Assembly (NCBI GenBank): GCA_964035575.1
Contig: OZ037853.1
Coordinates: forward strand, 962,501-1,026,500
DNA from: Rhynchopus sp. YZ270_cl-10
Lineage: Eukaryota; Euglenozoa; Diplonemea; Diplonemida; Diplonemidae
DNA length: 64,000 nt
Direction of reading: 5' to 3'
In this document: positions 41,404-51,046 of the stretch, piece by piece
Position numbering within the stretch: the stretch's first letter is position 1
Layout of the letters: each line of letters opens with the position of its first letter
Program-made: the position numbers and the translations under genes
The notes under the pieces: generated by a model
Databases searched by the model: none
Seen by the model: only the letters and a program-made list of their open reading frames with translations
What the model was told of the DNA's origin: nothing

Positions 41404-43873
41404 GGGGTTTTACCGAGCACCTCCACGAGGTGACCCCGGGCAACGCAGTGGACTGCGGCAAAGACTCGGAACAAGAAGAAAAAGAAGAACAACATCTGAA
41501 GTGCCTCATGGAATACGAGGACCGCTAACTTCGCGACATGGTAGCTTTTTACGTGCTAGCCGAAGCATGAACCCAAGACCTCCCTAGTAGGGGGGGCGCG
41601 TGATCACTCAGCAGTCAAACAACAACATTTGAAAGACCTCATGGAATACGAGGACCGCTAACTTCGGCGACATGGTAGCTTTTACGTGCAAGCCGAAGCC
41701 TGAACCTAAGACCTCCCTAGTAGGGGGGGCGCGTGATCACTCAGCAGTCAAACAACAACATCTGAAAGACCTCATGGAATACGAGGACCGCTAACTTCGA
41801 CGACATGGTAGCTTTTACGTGCAAGCCGAAGCCTGAACCTAAGACCTCCCTAGTAGGGGGGGCGCGTGATCACTCAGCAGACAAACTACATCAGAAATGC
41901 CTCATGGAATACGAGGACCGCTAACTTCGACGACATGGTAGCTTTTACGTGCTAGCCGAAGCATGAACCTAAGACCTCCCTAGTAGGGGGGGCGCGTGAT
42001 CACTCAGCAGACAAACAACAACATCTGAAAGACCTCATGGAATACGAGGACCGCTAACTTCGGCGACATGGTAGTTCTTTACGTGCAAGCCGAAGCATGA
42101 ACCTAAGACCTCCCTAGTAGGGGGGGCGCGTGATCACTCAGCAGTCAAACAACAACATCTGAAAGACCTCATGGAATACGAGGACCGCTAACTTCGACGA
42201 CATGGTAGCTTTTACGTGCTAGCCGAAGCATGAACCTAAGACCTCCCTAGTAGGGGGGGCGCGTGATCACTCAGCAGTCAAACAACAACATCTGAAAGAC
42301 CTCATGGAATACGAGGACCGCTAACTTCGACGACATGGTAGCTTTTACGTGCAAGCCGAAGCATGAACCTAAGACCTCCCTAGTAGGGGGGGCGCGTGAT
42401 CACTCAGCAGTCAAACAACAACATCTGAAAGACCTCATGGAATACGAGGACCGCTAACTTCGACGACATGGTAGCTTTTACGTGCAAGCCGAAGCCTGAA
42501 CCTAAGACCTCCCTAGTAGGGGGGGCGCGTGATCACTCAGCAGACAAACTACATCAGAAATGCCTCATGGAATACGAGGACCGCTAACTTCGACGACATG
42601 GTAGCTTTTACGTGCTAGCCGAAGCATGAACCTAAGACCTCCCTAGTAGGGGGGGGCGCGTGATCACTCAGCAGTCAAACAACAACATCTGAAAGACCTC
42701 ATGGAATACGAGGACCGCTAACTTCGGCGACATGGTAGTTCTTTACGTGCAAGCCGAAGCATGAACCTAAGACCTCCCTAGTAGGGGGGGCGCGTGATCA
42801 CTCAGCAGACAAACTACATCATCAGAAATGCCTCATGGAATACGAGGACCGCTAACTTCGACGACATGGTAGCTTTTACGTGCTAGCCGAAGCATGAACC
42901 TAAGACCTCCCTAGTAGGGGGGGGCGCGTGATCACTCAGCAGTCAAACAACAACATCTGAAAGACCTCATGGAATACGAGGACCGCTAACTTCGGCGACA
43001 TGGTAGTTCTTTACGTGCAAGCCGAAGCATGAACCTAAGACCTCCCTAGTAGGGGGGGCGCGTGATCACTCAGCAGTCAAACAACAACATCTGAAAGACC
43101 TCATGGAATACGAGGACCGCTAACTTCGGCGACATGGTAGCTTCTACGTGCAAGCCGAAGCATGAACCTAAGACCTCCCTAGTAGGGGGGGCGCGTGATC
43201 ACTCAGCAGTCAAACAACAACATCTGTAAGACCTCATGGAATACGAGGACCGCTAACTTCGACGACATGGTAGCTTTTACGTGCAAGCCGAAGCATGAAC
43301 CTAAGACCTCCCTAGTAGGGGGGGCGCGTGATCACTCAGCAGTCAAACAACAACATCTGAAAGACCTCATGGAATACGAGGACCGCTAACTTCGGCGACA
43401 TGGTAGCTTTTACGTGCTAGCCGAAGCATGAACCTAAGACCTCCCTAGTAGGGGGGGCGCGTGATCACTCAGCAGACAAACTACAACATCAGAAACGATG
43501 CCCATGGAATATGAGGCAATTCTTAGTATTTTACCTTTTTCGTGTATTTCAATCTTGGTCAACGACATTCTTGTTTTTAAAACATTGTTTTTCAGTTACT
43601 ATAGCGACGCGTAAGCCCAAATGGCTCTGTTGCTGTTCATTGCTTTTCCTTTTCAAGTTGATACAAGATTTTTTATTTTATTTTAAGTTGGTTCAGCCTC
43701 GCGTCAGCCCATTGGCGCTGTCGCTGAACCCAAACATTTTCCTTTTCTTTGTTCGGTTTTTGGCCCGTGAGACCCAGTGTTACTGCAATACTGGGTTCGC
43801 GAGCCTGAAGCCAGGGGTGGCTGCATTCCTTTTCGGACCGGGGTGCTCCATCCTATTTTTAAAAAACGTTTAC
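41404..43873 (+). mobile_element. insertion C: site-specific retroelement-like insert carrying a tandem array
   Basis: It is flanked by CGGCTGAGAGGCTGGAGACT at 41384-41403 and 43874-43893. Its last ~58 bp match the end of insertion B. It contains about 15 units of a ~132-bp repeat and ~370 bp of unique sequence, with no recognisable reverse transcriptase. Uninterrupted paralogues at 45,510 and 63,240 show the empty site. Confidence 0.8.
41480..43500 (+). repeat. ~132-bp tandem array, about 15 units
   Basis: Each unit contains CATGGAATACGAGGACCGCT, CGACATGGTAG, GACCTCCCTAGTAGGGGGG and CGCGTGATCACTCAGCAG. Spacings between successive CCTAGTAG words are 130-133 bp (41584, 41716, 41849, 41979 and so on). 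Units differ by a few bases and small indels, and two sub-types (AACAACAACATCTG and AACTACATCAGAAATG spacers) alternate irregularly. Confidence 0.95.
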
Positions 43874-44358
43874 CGGCTGAGAGGCTGGAGACTGTGAAGA
43901 ATCCTGAGGTGGCGTGTTTACTTCTGCAGGCGGAGGTTGCGACGGTGATTCCTCGTGACTTCTTGCAGAGCGCATCATTGACGAGTCTTGATCTGAGTGC
44001 TGAGTCTGTTGTGACTCACATTGGGTCCTGGTTTCTTGCGAACTGCACTTCATTGACAAGCATCGACCTGTCTGGGTTGATCCATGTTACAGAAATTGGC
44101 GCCGGCTTCCTTCATGGATGCAGGTCTTTGTGTTCACTGGACTTAACATCGCTGAGCAGTGTTACAGACATTGAATCCCTCTGCTTTCTTGAAGAATGCA
44201 CTTCGTTGAGGAGCATCTACCTCACCGGCTGCAGCGATGTTGTGTCGAGCACAGTGAGGAAAGAAGAGCTGGGGCATTTAGTGGTTAAATCCCGTCCGAA
44301 ACGCAGCAGAGACGAACCACTTGAGGAATCCCGCAAGCGACTGAGACACGCAGAGTGA

Positions 44359-45251
44359 CGCCGCCAGCTGCGCACTGCGACCACAACTGCATTGTAGTAG
44401 CTTAACCTAGGCATACAATCATCAGTGCACCTTCGTCACACACCCGCTCTTCCTGCAGTGTCACGCGCCGAAGCGTTTTCTGAATAACCAGCACTCAGTC
44501 TATAAGCTCCCACACACCATGGCTGTGGCCCTAGGCACAACCCTGCAGGGTACAGAGGACACTCCCTCCCCGCAGGATGTGCGCGTCTGCCTGTGAAGGC
44601 ATTGCGGATTGTCAGGAGTGGAGACGTCCAGCCATTTTTGGTTGGTCATCACCACAAATGGCCGCTCGGTGCACGGAAACCCACCTATTTTTTTTGAAAA
44701 TAGCAATACCACAGCAACGCTCCACTGCCCCCTACCAAAAGTCTTCACGAAGAGTAGACCACTGAGACTTTACGGTCACAGTGTGAACAAAGAGGAGGTG
44801 TTACCTACAGTATACGCAGACCAATTCATTGCCCACCACACCTCAATGACCGGAGCTATCAAAGCAGAAGAAGGAAGCCACCATGGATCCGACCCTTGAG
44901 CTGTATTGTGTACCCGCCCCATTCTAAGTTGCATGTTTTCATGAGTGCGGCGGTGCTGTGGCAGAGTCTGTTCTTCAGATCATTATTGCAAACTTGTTTT
45001 CTACGTGCACTTTTGTGGGCAACCTGACAAAGCCTGCCTTACTTCGAGTTCATCCTGCGAGCCTCAGGATAGTGTGCATGTAGGTGTTCAGCAGACACGA
45101 TACAGCACACCCGTGTGGGTGTTTCTCCCTCTGTAGTGGAGTCGTGTCTTGGTGGCAGCAGGTTTGCCTTCTTCTTGTTCCTTTCCCCACACACCTTCTC
45201 CACCTCATACCAATGCAACAGGGAAAAGGCTTTGGTGACACAGCAGTAAAA
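44359..45251. other. intergenic between UBL-LRR copies 3 and 4
   Basis: No gene is supported. The last ~130 bp are the conserved UBL-LRR leader (GTTTCTCCCTCTGTAGTGGA, pyrimidine-rich tract, GGGAAAAGGCTTTGGTGACA). Confidence 0.55.
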
Positions 45252-45983
45252 ATGGATTTGACAATCAAGGGGTGGAACGGAGTGAAGGATACGGTGGAGC
45301 TGGGTGAGGATGACACACCTGCGGTGATGCGTCGGAAGGTGGCGTCTGCAGTGGGGTTGCCTGAAGACGGCTTTGTGATGAGTTTCGGTGGGGTGGCGAT
45401 GGACGAAGGATACGACATGACGCAGCTGAGTGCTGGAGACACGGTTGTGTTGACGAAGGTGACGAAATACGAGGCCAGAGCAGCACTTCTTGCGTTGGGT
45501 GAGACTGACATCACTGCTGAGAGGCTGAAGAGTGTGAGGGATCCTGAGGTGGCGTGTTTGCTTCTGCAGGCGGAGGTTGCGACCGTGATTCCTGATCATT
45601 TCCTGCGGAACACATCGTTGACGAGTCTTGATCTGAGTGCTGAGTCTGTTGTGACTCACATTGGGCACTTCTTTCTTACGGACAGCGCTTCATTGACAAG
45701 CATCGACCTGTCTGGGTTGATCCACGTTACACAAATTGGCGCCGGCTTCCTTTATAGATGCAGGTCTTTGCGTACACTAGACTTATCACCACTTAGCCGT
45801 GTCACAGAGATTAAACCCCTCGGCCTCCTTTATCGATGCACTTCGTTGGAGAGCATCTACCTCAGCGGCTGCAGCGATGTTGTGTCGGGCGAAGTGAGGA
45901 ACGGACAGCTGGGACATTTAGTGGTTGAATCCCGTCCGAAACGCAGCAGAGACGAACCACTTGAGGAATCCGCAAGCGACTGA
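45252..45983 (+). CDS. UBL-LRR protein, copy 4 (uninterrupted)
   Basis: 243 residues. The ubiquitin-like domain spans residues 1-72 (MDLTIKGWNGVKDTVELG ... DTVVLTKV), the linker ~73-120, and about four BspA-type LRRs ~121-225 (TSLTSLDLSAESVVTHIG, ASLTSIDLSGLIHVTQIG). It is the only copy with both halves contiguous and in frame. Compared with the others it ends early (PLEESASD) because of a small deletion near the last codons, so the basic RKRLRH tail is lost while RPKRSRDE is kept. The start is set by the conserved MDLTI, although the frame is open further upstream. Its function is unknown; a UBL next to an LRR binding surface suggests an adaptor. Confidence 0.8.
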   Translation: MDLTIKGWNGVKDTVELGEDDTPAVMRRKVASAVGLPEDGFVMSFGGVAMDEGYDMTQLSAGDTVVLTKVTKYEARAALLALGETDITAERLKSVRDPEVACLLLQAEVATVIPDHFLRNTSLTSLDLSAESVVTHIGHFFLTDSASLTSIDLSGLIHVTQIGAGFLYRCRSLRTLDLSPLSRVTEIKPLGLLYRCTSLESIYLSGCSDVVSGEVRNGQLGHLVVESRPKRSRDEPLEESASD

Positions 45984-46903
45984 GTTCGCCCTCGCCGCCA
46001 GCTGTCTTGCTTACAGTTTCCCTTGTACGCAACTCCCAATGTGCAGATCCGTGGAGTTCGATAACCCCGCGGAGTGTCAGTGCGTCCCAGAGGCGTTTGC
46101 ACTGTCAATGTCATTTTCTTCTCCAGCCGTACACGTCCCCGGATTGCCCCAAACACACCCAAATATCATTTCTCTCCCTAGACTTTTGTGTACAGATCTG
46201 ATAACCCTGTGTATGTGTACATTTGACTTTCACCCTTTGATATTTTTGATGTGAGGAGAAACCAAAACAGAAATGAAGCTTGCGAAATGAGAGTGGAGGT
46301 TTTTTCGTAATGTTTTATTCTCCCCATTACCACCACTTCGCAGAAAAAAACTCTTTTTTCGTTCGCGAGTTTGTTTTGCGTCTTCCGCAATTTACAAACT
46401 TTTTTTTCCCGGTATCACTTGTGATACAGTTTCCATGGATAGACATGAAAAGGGAGCACGCAGGTGGTTCCGTGCTGGTCTTTCCACAGAACCGACACGT
46501 AGGGCGTGTCTCCCAAACAACAAAAAAGTAAATGAATAAAAAAGGTTGAAAGCAAAAAGGAAGAACAAAACAATGTGGTTTACAAAGGGGACTATAAAAT
46601 AAAATAACTTGTTGTCAAATTCTAAAAAGATTGGACGCAACGCTGCGGGGACAAACAGAACGTTGTGAAAACGTGTTGGAAAAAAAAAAAAATTAGTAAA
46701 ATAGACAAAAAATTCCTTTAGGAAATCCCTTTCCTCCCCTCCTCCTCCTCCCCCCCCTTCCTTCACAGCACACCCTCTCCACTTCAGACACACACTGCCC
46801 CATTTTTTTTCAGGTGCACTGGTCACGCACTAAAGGTACACATTCGCGAGGGCTCCTCCTCCAAACCCTTTTTTTGGGTAAACAATAACACACACCCAAC
46901 CCG
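45984..46903. other. intergenic upstream of the RRM-YTH gene
   Basis: No gene is supported. Near the end there is a pyrimidine-rich tract with CATTTTTTTTCAG (46,801-46,813), a plausible splice or trans-splice acceptor, then a diverged TTCACGAG-type motif (46827-46853) before the ATG. Confidence 0.5.
46827..46853 (+). repeat. TTCACGAG upstream motif, site 5 (diverged)
   Basis: GCACTAAAGGTACACATTCG then CGAGGGC; 50 bp upstream of the RRM-YTH start. Confidence 0.35.
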
Positions 46904-49370
46904 ATGGACGGCATGGGGTTGGCAGGGACGCTGCTGCCTAACCCTGTTGGGCATGCAGCTTCTGTCAGGCCTGAGGGTGTTCAGGGGGTGCAGACCCCGC
47001 CGCAGGCACTGCCAAATCTTATAGTATCGGGGCTTCCACCACAGTGGGGCACCATTGATGTGGGGAGCTTTTTTGAGCGCAACTTTGGCGAGGTGCAGGA
47101 CTGTGAGGTGATGCAGAAGGGGAAGGCGCGGGTTGCGTTTGCGGCCGCTTCGAGCGTCATTAAGGCCTGCCAGGGGCTTCCGAGCATGCCACCGGTCGCT
47201 GCCTCGGGTGCGTTCTACAAGGTATCGGCACTCTTAGATGACCCAGGCACCACTCCAGTCGCACCTACCCCCATCCCTGCCCCTGTTCCTGCTCCTGTTC
47301 CTTTACCGATGCTTTTGCCTGTCCCGCCTCCACCTCCACCCCCGGCGGCGGCGCAGACTTTGCTCATACCCGGTATGGCGATGAATCCGACCGTGATGAG
47401 CTCGATAGGGGCAGGGATAAATGCTGGAGGGGGAGGGGGAGGAGGAGGAGGAGGAGGAGGTGGAGTGCTGAGCCAAACGGTGCCTCCGGTAGCGCTCGGT
47501 GCGCCGTTGGGGCCGATTGGACAGATTAATCAGATTGGTTTGGGCCAGCCGCTCAATCAGCCGATAAGCCAACCCGCTGCGATCCGCCAACCAGCCTTGA
47601 ATCTGCCTCCGGCTAGCGTGCCGACGATGCAGAAACGGCCGTTGAGCGGAGCAGGGTTTCCTGAGGCGAAGAGGCGGAAAGAGGAGCGGTCGTTTCCGTT
47701 GGGGATTCCGCCCGCTCACAAAGCAGAGGAGAAGCGGGGGCCAGACAGCAGCTCGCTGTTGCAGGCGATGCGAATGAAGCGACTCCCAGCGTCAGATGCA
47801 CCACCTCCACCTCCACCACTGAAAGAAGATCGCTCCGGTATGTCTCATGCCATGACCAACGTCCTCAAAGCCATCAGTCACGCCAAAACCGCGCAACCTG
47901 AAGCAAAGCCTAACCTTGCAGACCTATTGAAGCCAGAACGATCCCCAGATTCAGGACTGCTTGACCTCCTCAGAGAAGGCAACGAGGAACCAAGAAGCAA
48001 GCTTCTCCAAGAATTGCTAAAAACCGGACAAAATAGCCAGCCAAATCCGAGAGAGAGAGTCGACCTTCAAGGGGAGTTGCTGCGGCTGCAACGTGCGCAT
48101 ACACCTGTTGCCCCGAAGGAAGATGCCTTAAGCCGTCTACGGAAGTTGTTAGTGGAGGACAAGCAAGAGGCGGCTGTAGTAAAGAAGGAGGAGTCTGTTG
48201 AGGATCTGTTGCATCTGCTCGCAAGACCGGACATCTCGCAGCTGCTGCAGGGGCTCAGGGGGAAGGAGGTGACGAAAGGTGGGGAGGGGGGTGCGGCGGC
48301 AGAGCTGTGGGCGCAACAGCAGAGAAGTAGTGTTGTGCAGCCAGAGGCTCCTCTCAAGGTGGCGCAGACGCCGGCAGCAGTCTCAACCGACCCCAGCCGA
48401 AGACCGGAGGGGGCTGGAGCTGTCTATCTTGTCATGAAGAGCAACTGCCACGAATTTCTCCAGCTTTCTGTCGAGCATGAGTTATGGTATGTGCTCCTTT
48501 GTTAACCAACCTGCATCCTCTGGGTGACACTAATACAACCAAGTTTTCAAAAAAATATAATAAAACCTACATCCCCGAAACTTTTCTACACAAATGATTT
48601 CATTGAACGCATCCCGAGTCGGGGAGCAGAGGTTGGGGAGAAAAGAGAGAGAGGAAACAAATACAAGATTATCGAATTATACACACGAATTCATCCTTCG
48701 ATTCCAAAAAGGATTCCGATCCTTACAGTTTGTATTATTTCCTAACAACCACTCCGTTACACTGCGTTATTGTCTGCAAAAAACAAAATGGCAACCAAAC
48801 CCCCCCCCAATCAGGTACACTACGGAGAGCATGGGGGAAAAGCTCAACAAATACTTGAAGAACGCGAACACAGTGATCCTCATATTCTCAGTAACGGGGA
48901 GCGGCATCTTCACAGGCTACGCAGAGATGCACGGCCCAGTCAAGCCCAGGAAGGAGCATGCGACAGTTGGGGTATGCCGCTTATAGCTTCCACACATTAT
49001 TTTAAGGTGACTGGCTCAGGATCATCTTATAAAATTTTTTTTTTTTTTTCAGGCATTCGAAGAGCTCCCTTCGCTGTGGCAGCATATCTTTAGGGTGAAC
49101 TGGCTGCGGGTCGGGAGGGTTGAGTTTGTTGACACACTTGACCTGCGCTCTGATGGCCGCCCTGTCCAGTACGCACAACACGGAGAGACGCTGTCTGCTG
49201 AGTCTGGGTCAGGTCTGTGCAACATGATCGACGCCTCCTCCGGTGCGCCAGCGAAAGGGGCGCAAAACAGCGGGCTGTCCACATCTGCTGTGCCGGCAGT
49301 GCCAGAACAGCCTGTCAACAGCACCTCTCCTCTCGATCTTGCACGACTCATAGAATCTATACCAAAATAA
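46904..49370 (+). CDS. RRM-YTH domain RNA-binding protein (three exons)
   Basis: Exons 46904-48486, 48815-48971 and 49053-49370 give 685 residues. An RRM-like domain (LIVSGLPPQWGTIDVGSFFE) is at ~39-111, followed by Pro- and Gly-rich linkers and a YTH domain at ~505-650. YTH domains bind N6-methyladenosine in RNA. The domain is split over all exons: AVYLVMKSNCHEFLQLSVEH plus ELW (exon 1), YTTESMGEKLNKYLKNANT and ILIFSVTGSGIFTGYAEM (exon 2), SLWQHIFRVNWLRV (exon 3). Joining at the GT/AG borders keeps the frame and restores the family's order exactly. Cage-type tryptophans W528 and W589 are present. The third cage position, usually W, seems not to be (E584 by simple alignment to YTHDF). It is likely an m6A reader in mRNA processing. 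Confidence 0.85.
48487..48814 (+). other. intron 1 of the RRM-YTH gene
   Basis: Donor TTATG/GTATGT and acceptor CCCAATCAG/GTACAC. It splits the TGG codon of the cage tryptophan (phase 2). It contains a SINE-like CATCCTCTGGGTG motif at 48514. Without splicing the frame ends at 48505. Confidence 0.85.
48514..48552 (+). repeat. SINE-like 3' motif, site 3 (inside intron 1)
   Basis: CATCCTCTGGGTGACACTAA then TACAACCAAGTTTTCAAAA. Confidence 0.5.
48972..49052 (+). other. intron 2 of the RRM-YTH gene
   Basis: Donor GTTGGG/GTATGC and acceptor after a run of T ending TTTTCAG/GCATTC; 81 bp, phase 0. The interior AAGGTGAC and ATCATCTTAT words recur at 40,133-40,170. Confidence 0.85.
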
Positions 49371-50203
49371 CTTCAAAGTGGAGATTTGCACAAAAAAAAA
49401 ACTGTTGCAAACACAAGAGGCAAAACTCTAATTTCATCAAAAAAGACAAAAGAGAGAACGAAGAAGAAGTCCTTCTGGAAGTGAACGCAGTGTAGGAGTG
49501 TTGCACCATGTGGGTATTTCAATTGATGATGTAAAAGGTTGGGATGGCGGCATATGCCCTCGTTTTTGTTGTGTGTGCATGTTTTGGGGAAAAGGCAACT
49601 ACGTTTTTGTTCCCCTGAATGAGGTTTTTTTCAAAAAAAATTTAAAATAAAACTAAAATGAAGTGCATGTGGGAAGTGCCAGAGGCATGACGAAGAGGAT
49701 TTTAAAAAAAAGCTTTTTTTTAATATGCACAAACGGACTTTGCCAAGACCTTAAGCAGGTGGCATTTGCAGACACGACAAAACAAAACAAAACAAAACAA
49801 AAAACAAAATACAATAACGAAGCGAATAGGTGGAAGCATTCATCGTTAGTATGGCCGATCGTATTTGAGATTTCAAAAAATAAAACAAAATGGGGTGTAG
49901 GGGGCAGCGGGTGGGTCTAAGTAGTGATGCGAGGGGGGACTCCTGGGGGGGAGTCTTTGATGGTACGACCGTGGTGCGTCAAGTGTCAATGTAAAACAAA
50001 AACCCGGGGGCAACAATATTGGAATGTGTACCATTGGTAAGCAAATGGCATTTCAATGATATAGGTGAGTGATACCTCCGGAAAAGGCAACTTCCTATTT
50101 AAGCCCCGCCGACTCCATTTTCTTGGAGCTTCCAGACAGGACCGTACATTGCTCCGTTCCCTGATACACGGAATGGTAAAAAAAAGTTTTCAAATAAATA
50201 CAA
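49371..50203. other. gene-free spacer
   Basis: No gene is supported. It starts with the 3'-flank motif. A AAACAAAACAAAACAAAAC run lies at 49,780-49,805. Confidence 0.55.
49375..49432 (+). repeat. GAGATTTGCAC 3'-flank motif, site 3
   Basis: It lies directly after the RRM-YTH stop codon: GTGGAGATTTGCAC, A run, ACTGTTGCAAACACAAGAGG, CAAAACTCT. Confidence 0.5.
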
Positions 50204-50210
50204 ATATAGT
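50204..50210. repeat. 7-bp target-site duplication (left)
   Basis: ATATAGT immediately outside the left terminal inverted repeat; the same 7 bp follow the right one at 58183-58189. Confidence 0.8.
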
Positions 50211-50234
50211 GGGGAGATCCGGGTGCCCGCAACA

Positions 50235-50746
50235 ACAATATTCACAAGCAATCACAAAAAAAAAATCCTCTTCACAAAAAATCACAAACAATCACAAACA
50301 AAAAATCTTATTCACACAAAATCACACAAAATCACACAAAATAAATCCTATTCACAAAAAATCACAAACAATCACAAAAAATAAATCCTATTCGCAAAAA
50401 AACACAAACGATCACAAAAAATCACAAAAATCACAAAAAATCACAAAAAAAAAATCCTATTCACAAACAATCACAAAAAATCACAAACAAAAAATCTTAT
50501 TCACAAAAAATCACACAAAATCACAAAAAATAAATCCTATTCACAAAAAATCACAAAAAATCACAAAAAATCACATCCACTTTTTGTGATTTTTTGTGAT
50601 TTTTTGTGATTGTTTGTGATTTTTTGTGAATAGGATTTATTTTTTTGTGATTTTGTGTGATTTTTTGTGAATAAGATTTTTTGTTTGTGATTTTTTGTGA
50701 TTTTTTGTGAATAGGATTTTTTTTTTGTGATTGCTTGTGATTTTTT

Positions 50747-50747
<1 letters not shown>
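50235..50747. repeat. large palindrome of TCACAAAAAA / TTTTTTGTGA repeats
   Basis: To about 50,578 the top strand reads (A-rich)TCACAAAAAATCAC repeats. From 50,580 it reads the inverse, TTTTTGTGATTTTTTGTGA, until the poly(T). The two arms can pair with a turn near ATCCAC at 50,575. Confidence 0.85.
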
Positions 50748-50790
<43 letters not shown>

Positions 50791-51046
50791 AGGTGATACT
50801 TCCGGACTGAGGAAGGGCATTCTTTTACTTTTTTTTCTGTGTGTTTGTTTTCTTGTTGTAGTCTTTTTTGGTGAAGGGGCTTGGCCGACGACACTGAGAA
50901 CCTCTTTGGTTCATAGCTGTTAACGACGTCTGGTCCTACCTAGCTGTACACTCTAATTCTAAAAATAAAATAAAATAAAACCAATAGGCAAAGGGGGAGG
51001 GGGGAGGCTAAAAGCCAAACAAAAGTAAAGAATGAAAAAGAAAAAC

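Larger units (their letters stand above)
41122..44358 (+). pseudogene. UBL-LRR protein gene, copy 3, interrupted by insertion C
   Basis: The UBL half (MDLTIEGLNGVKDTVELG) runs from 41122 to the target site at 41384-41403. The LRR half resumes at 43874 and is short, with three to four repeats (TSLTSIDLSGLIHVTEIG), ending RPKRSRDE and RKRLRHAE. The 2,470-bp insert lies at the same codon as insertion B of copy 2. The leader (GGTGGCAGCAGGTTTGCC, CACCTCATACCAATGCAG) is shared with copies 4 and 5. Confidence 0.8.

Noticed and set aside
41480-43500. CRISPR-like array
   Set aside because: The unit is ~132 bp and repeats along its whole length without unique spacers, in eukaryotic DNA inside a gene insertion; it is a tandem satellite.
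50065-50894. Lys/Asn-rich open frames in the TCACAAAAAA repeats on both strands
   Set aside because: Simple-repeat artefacts.
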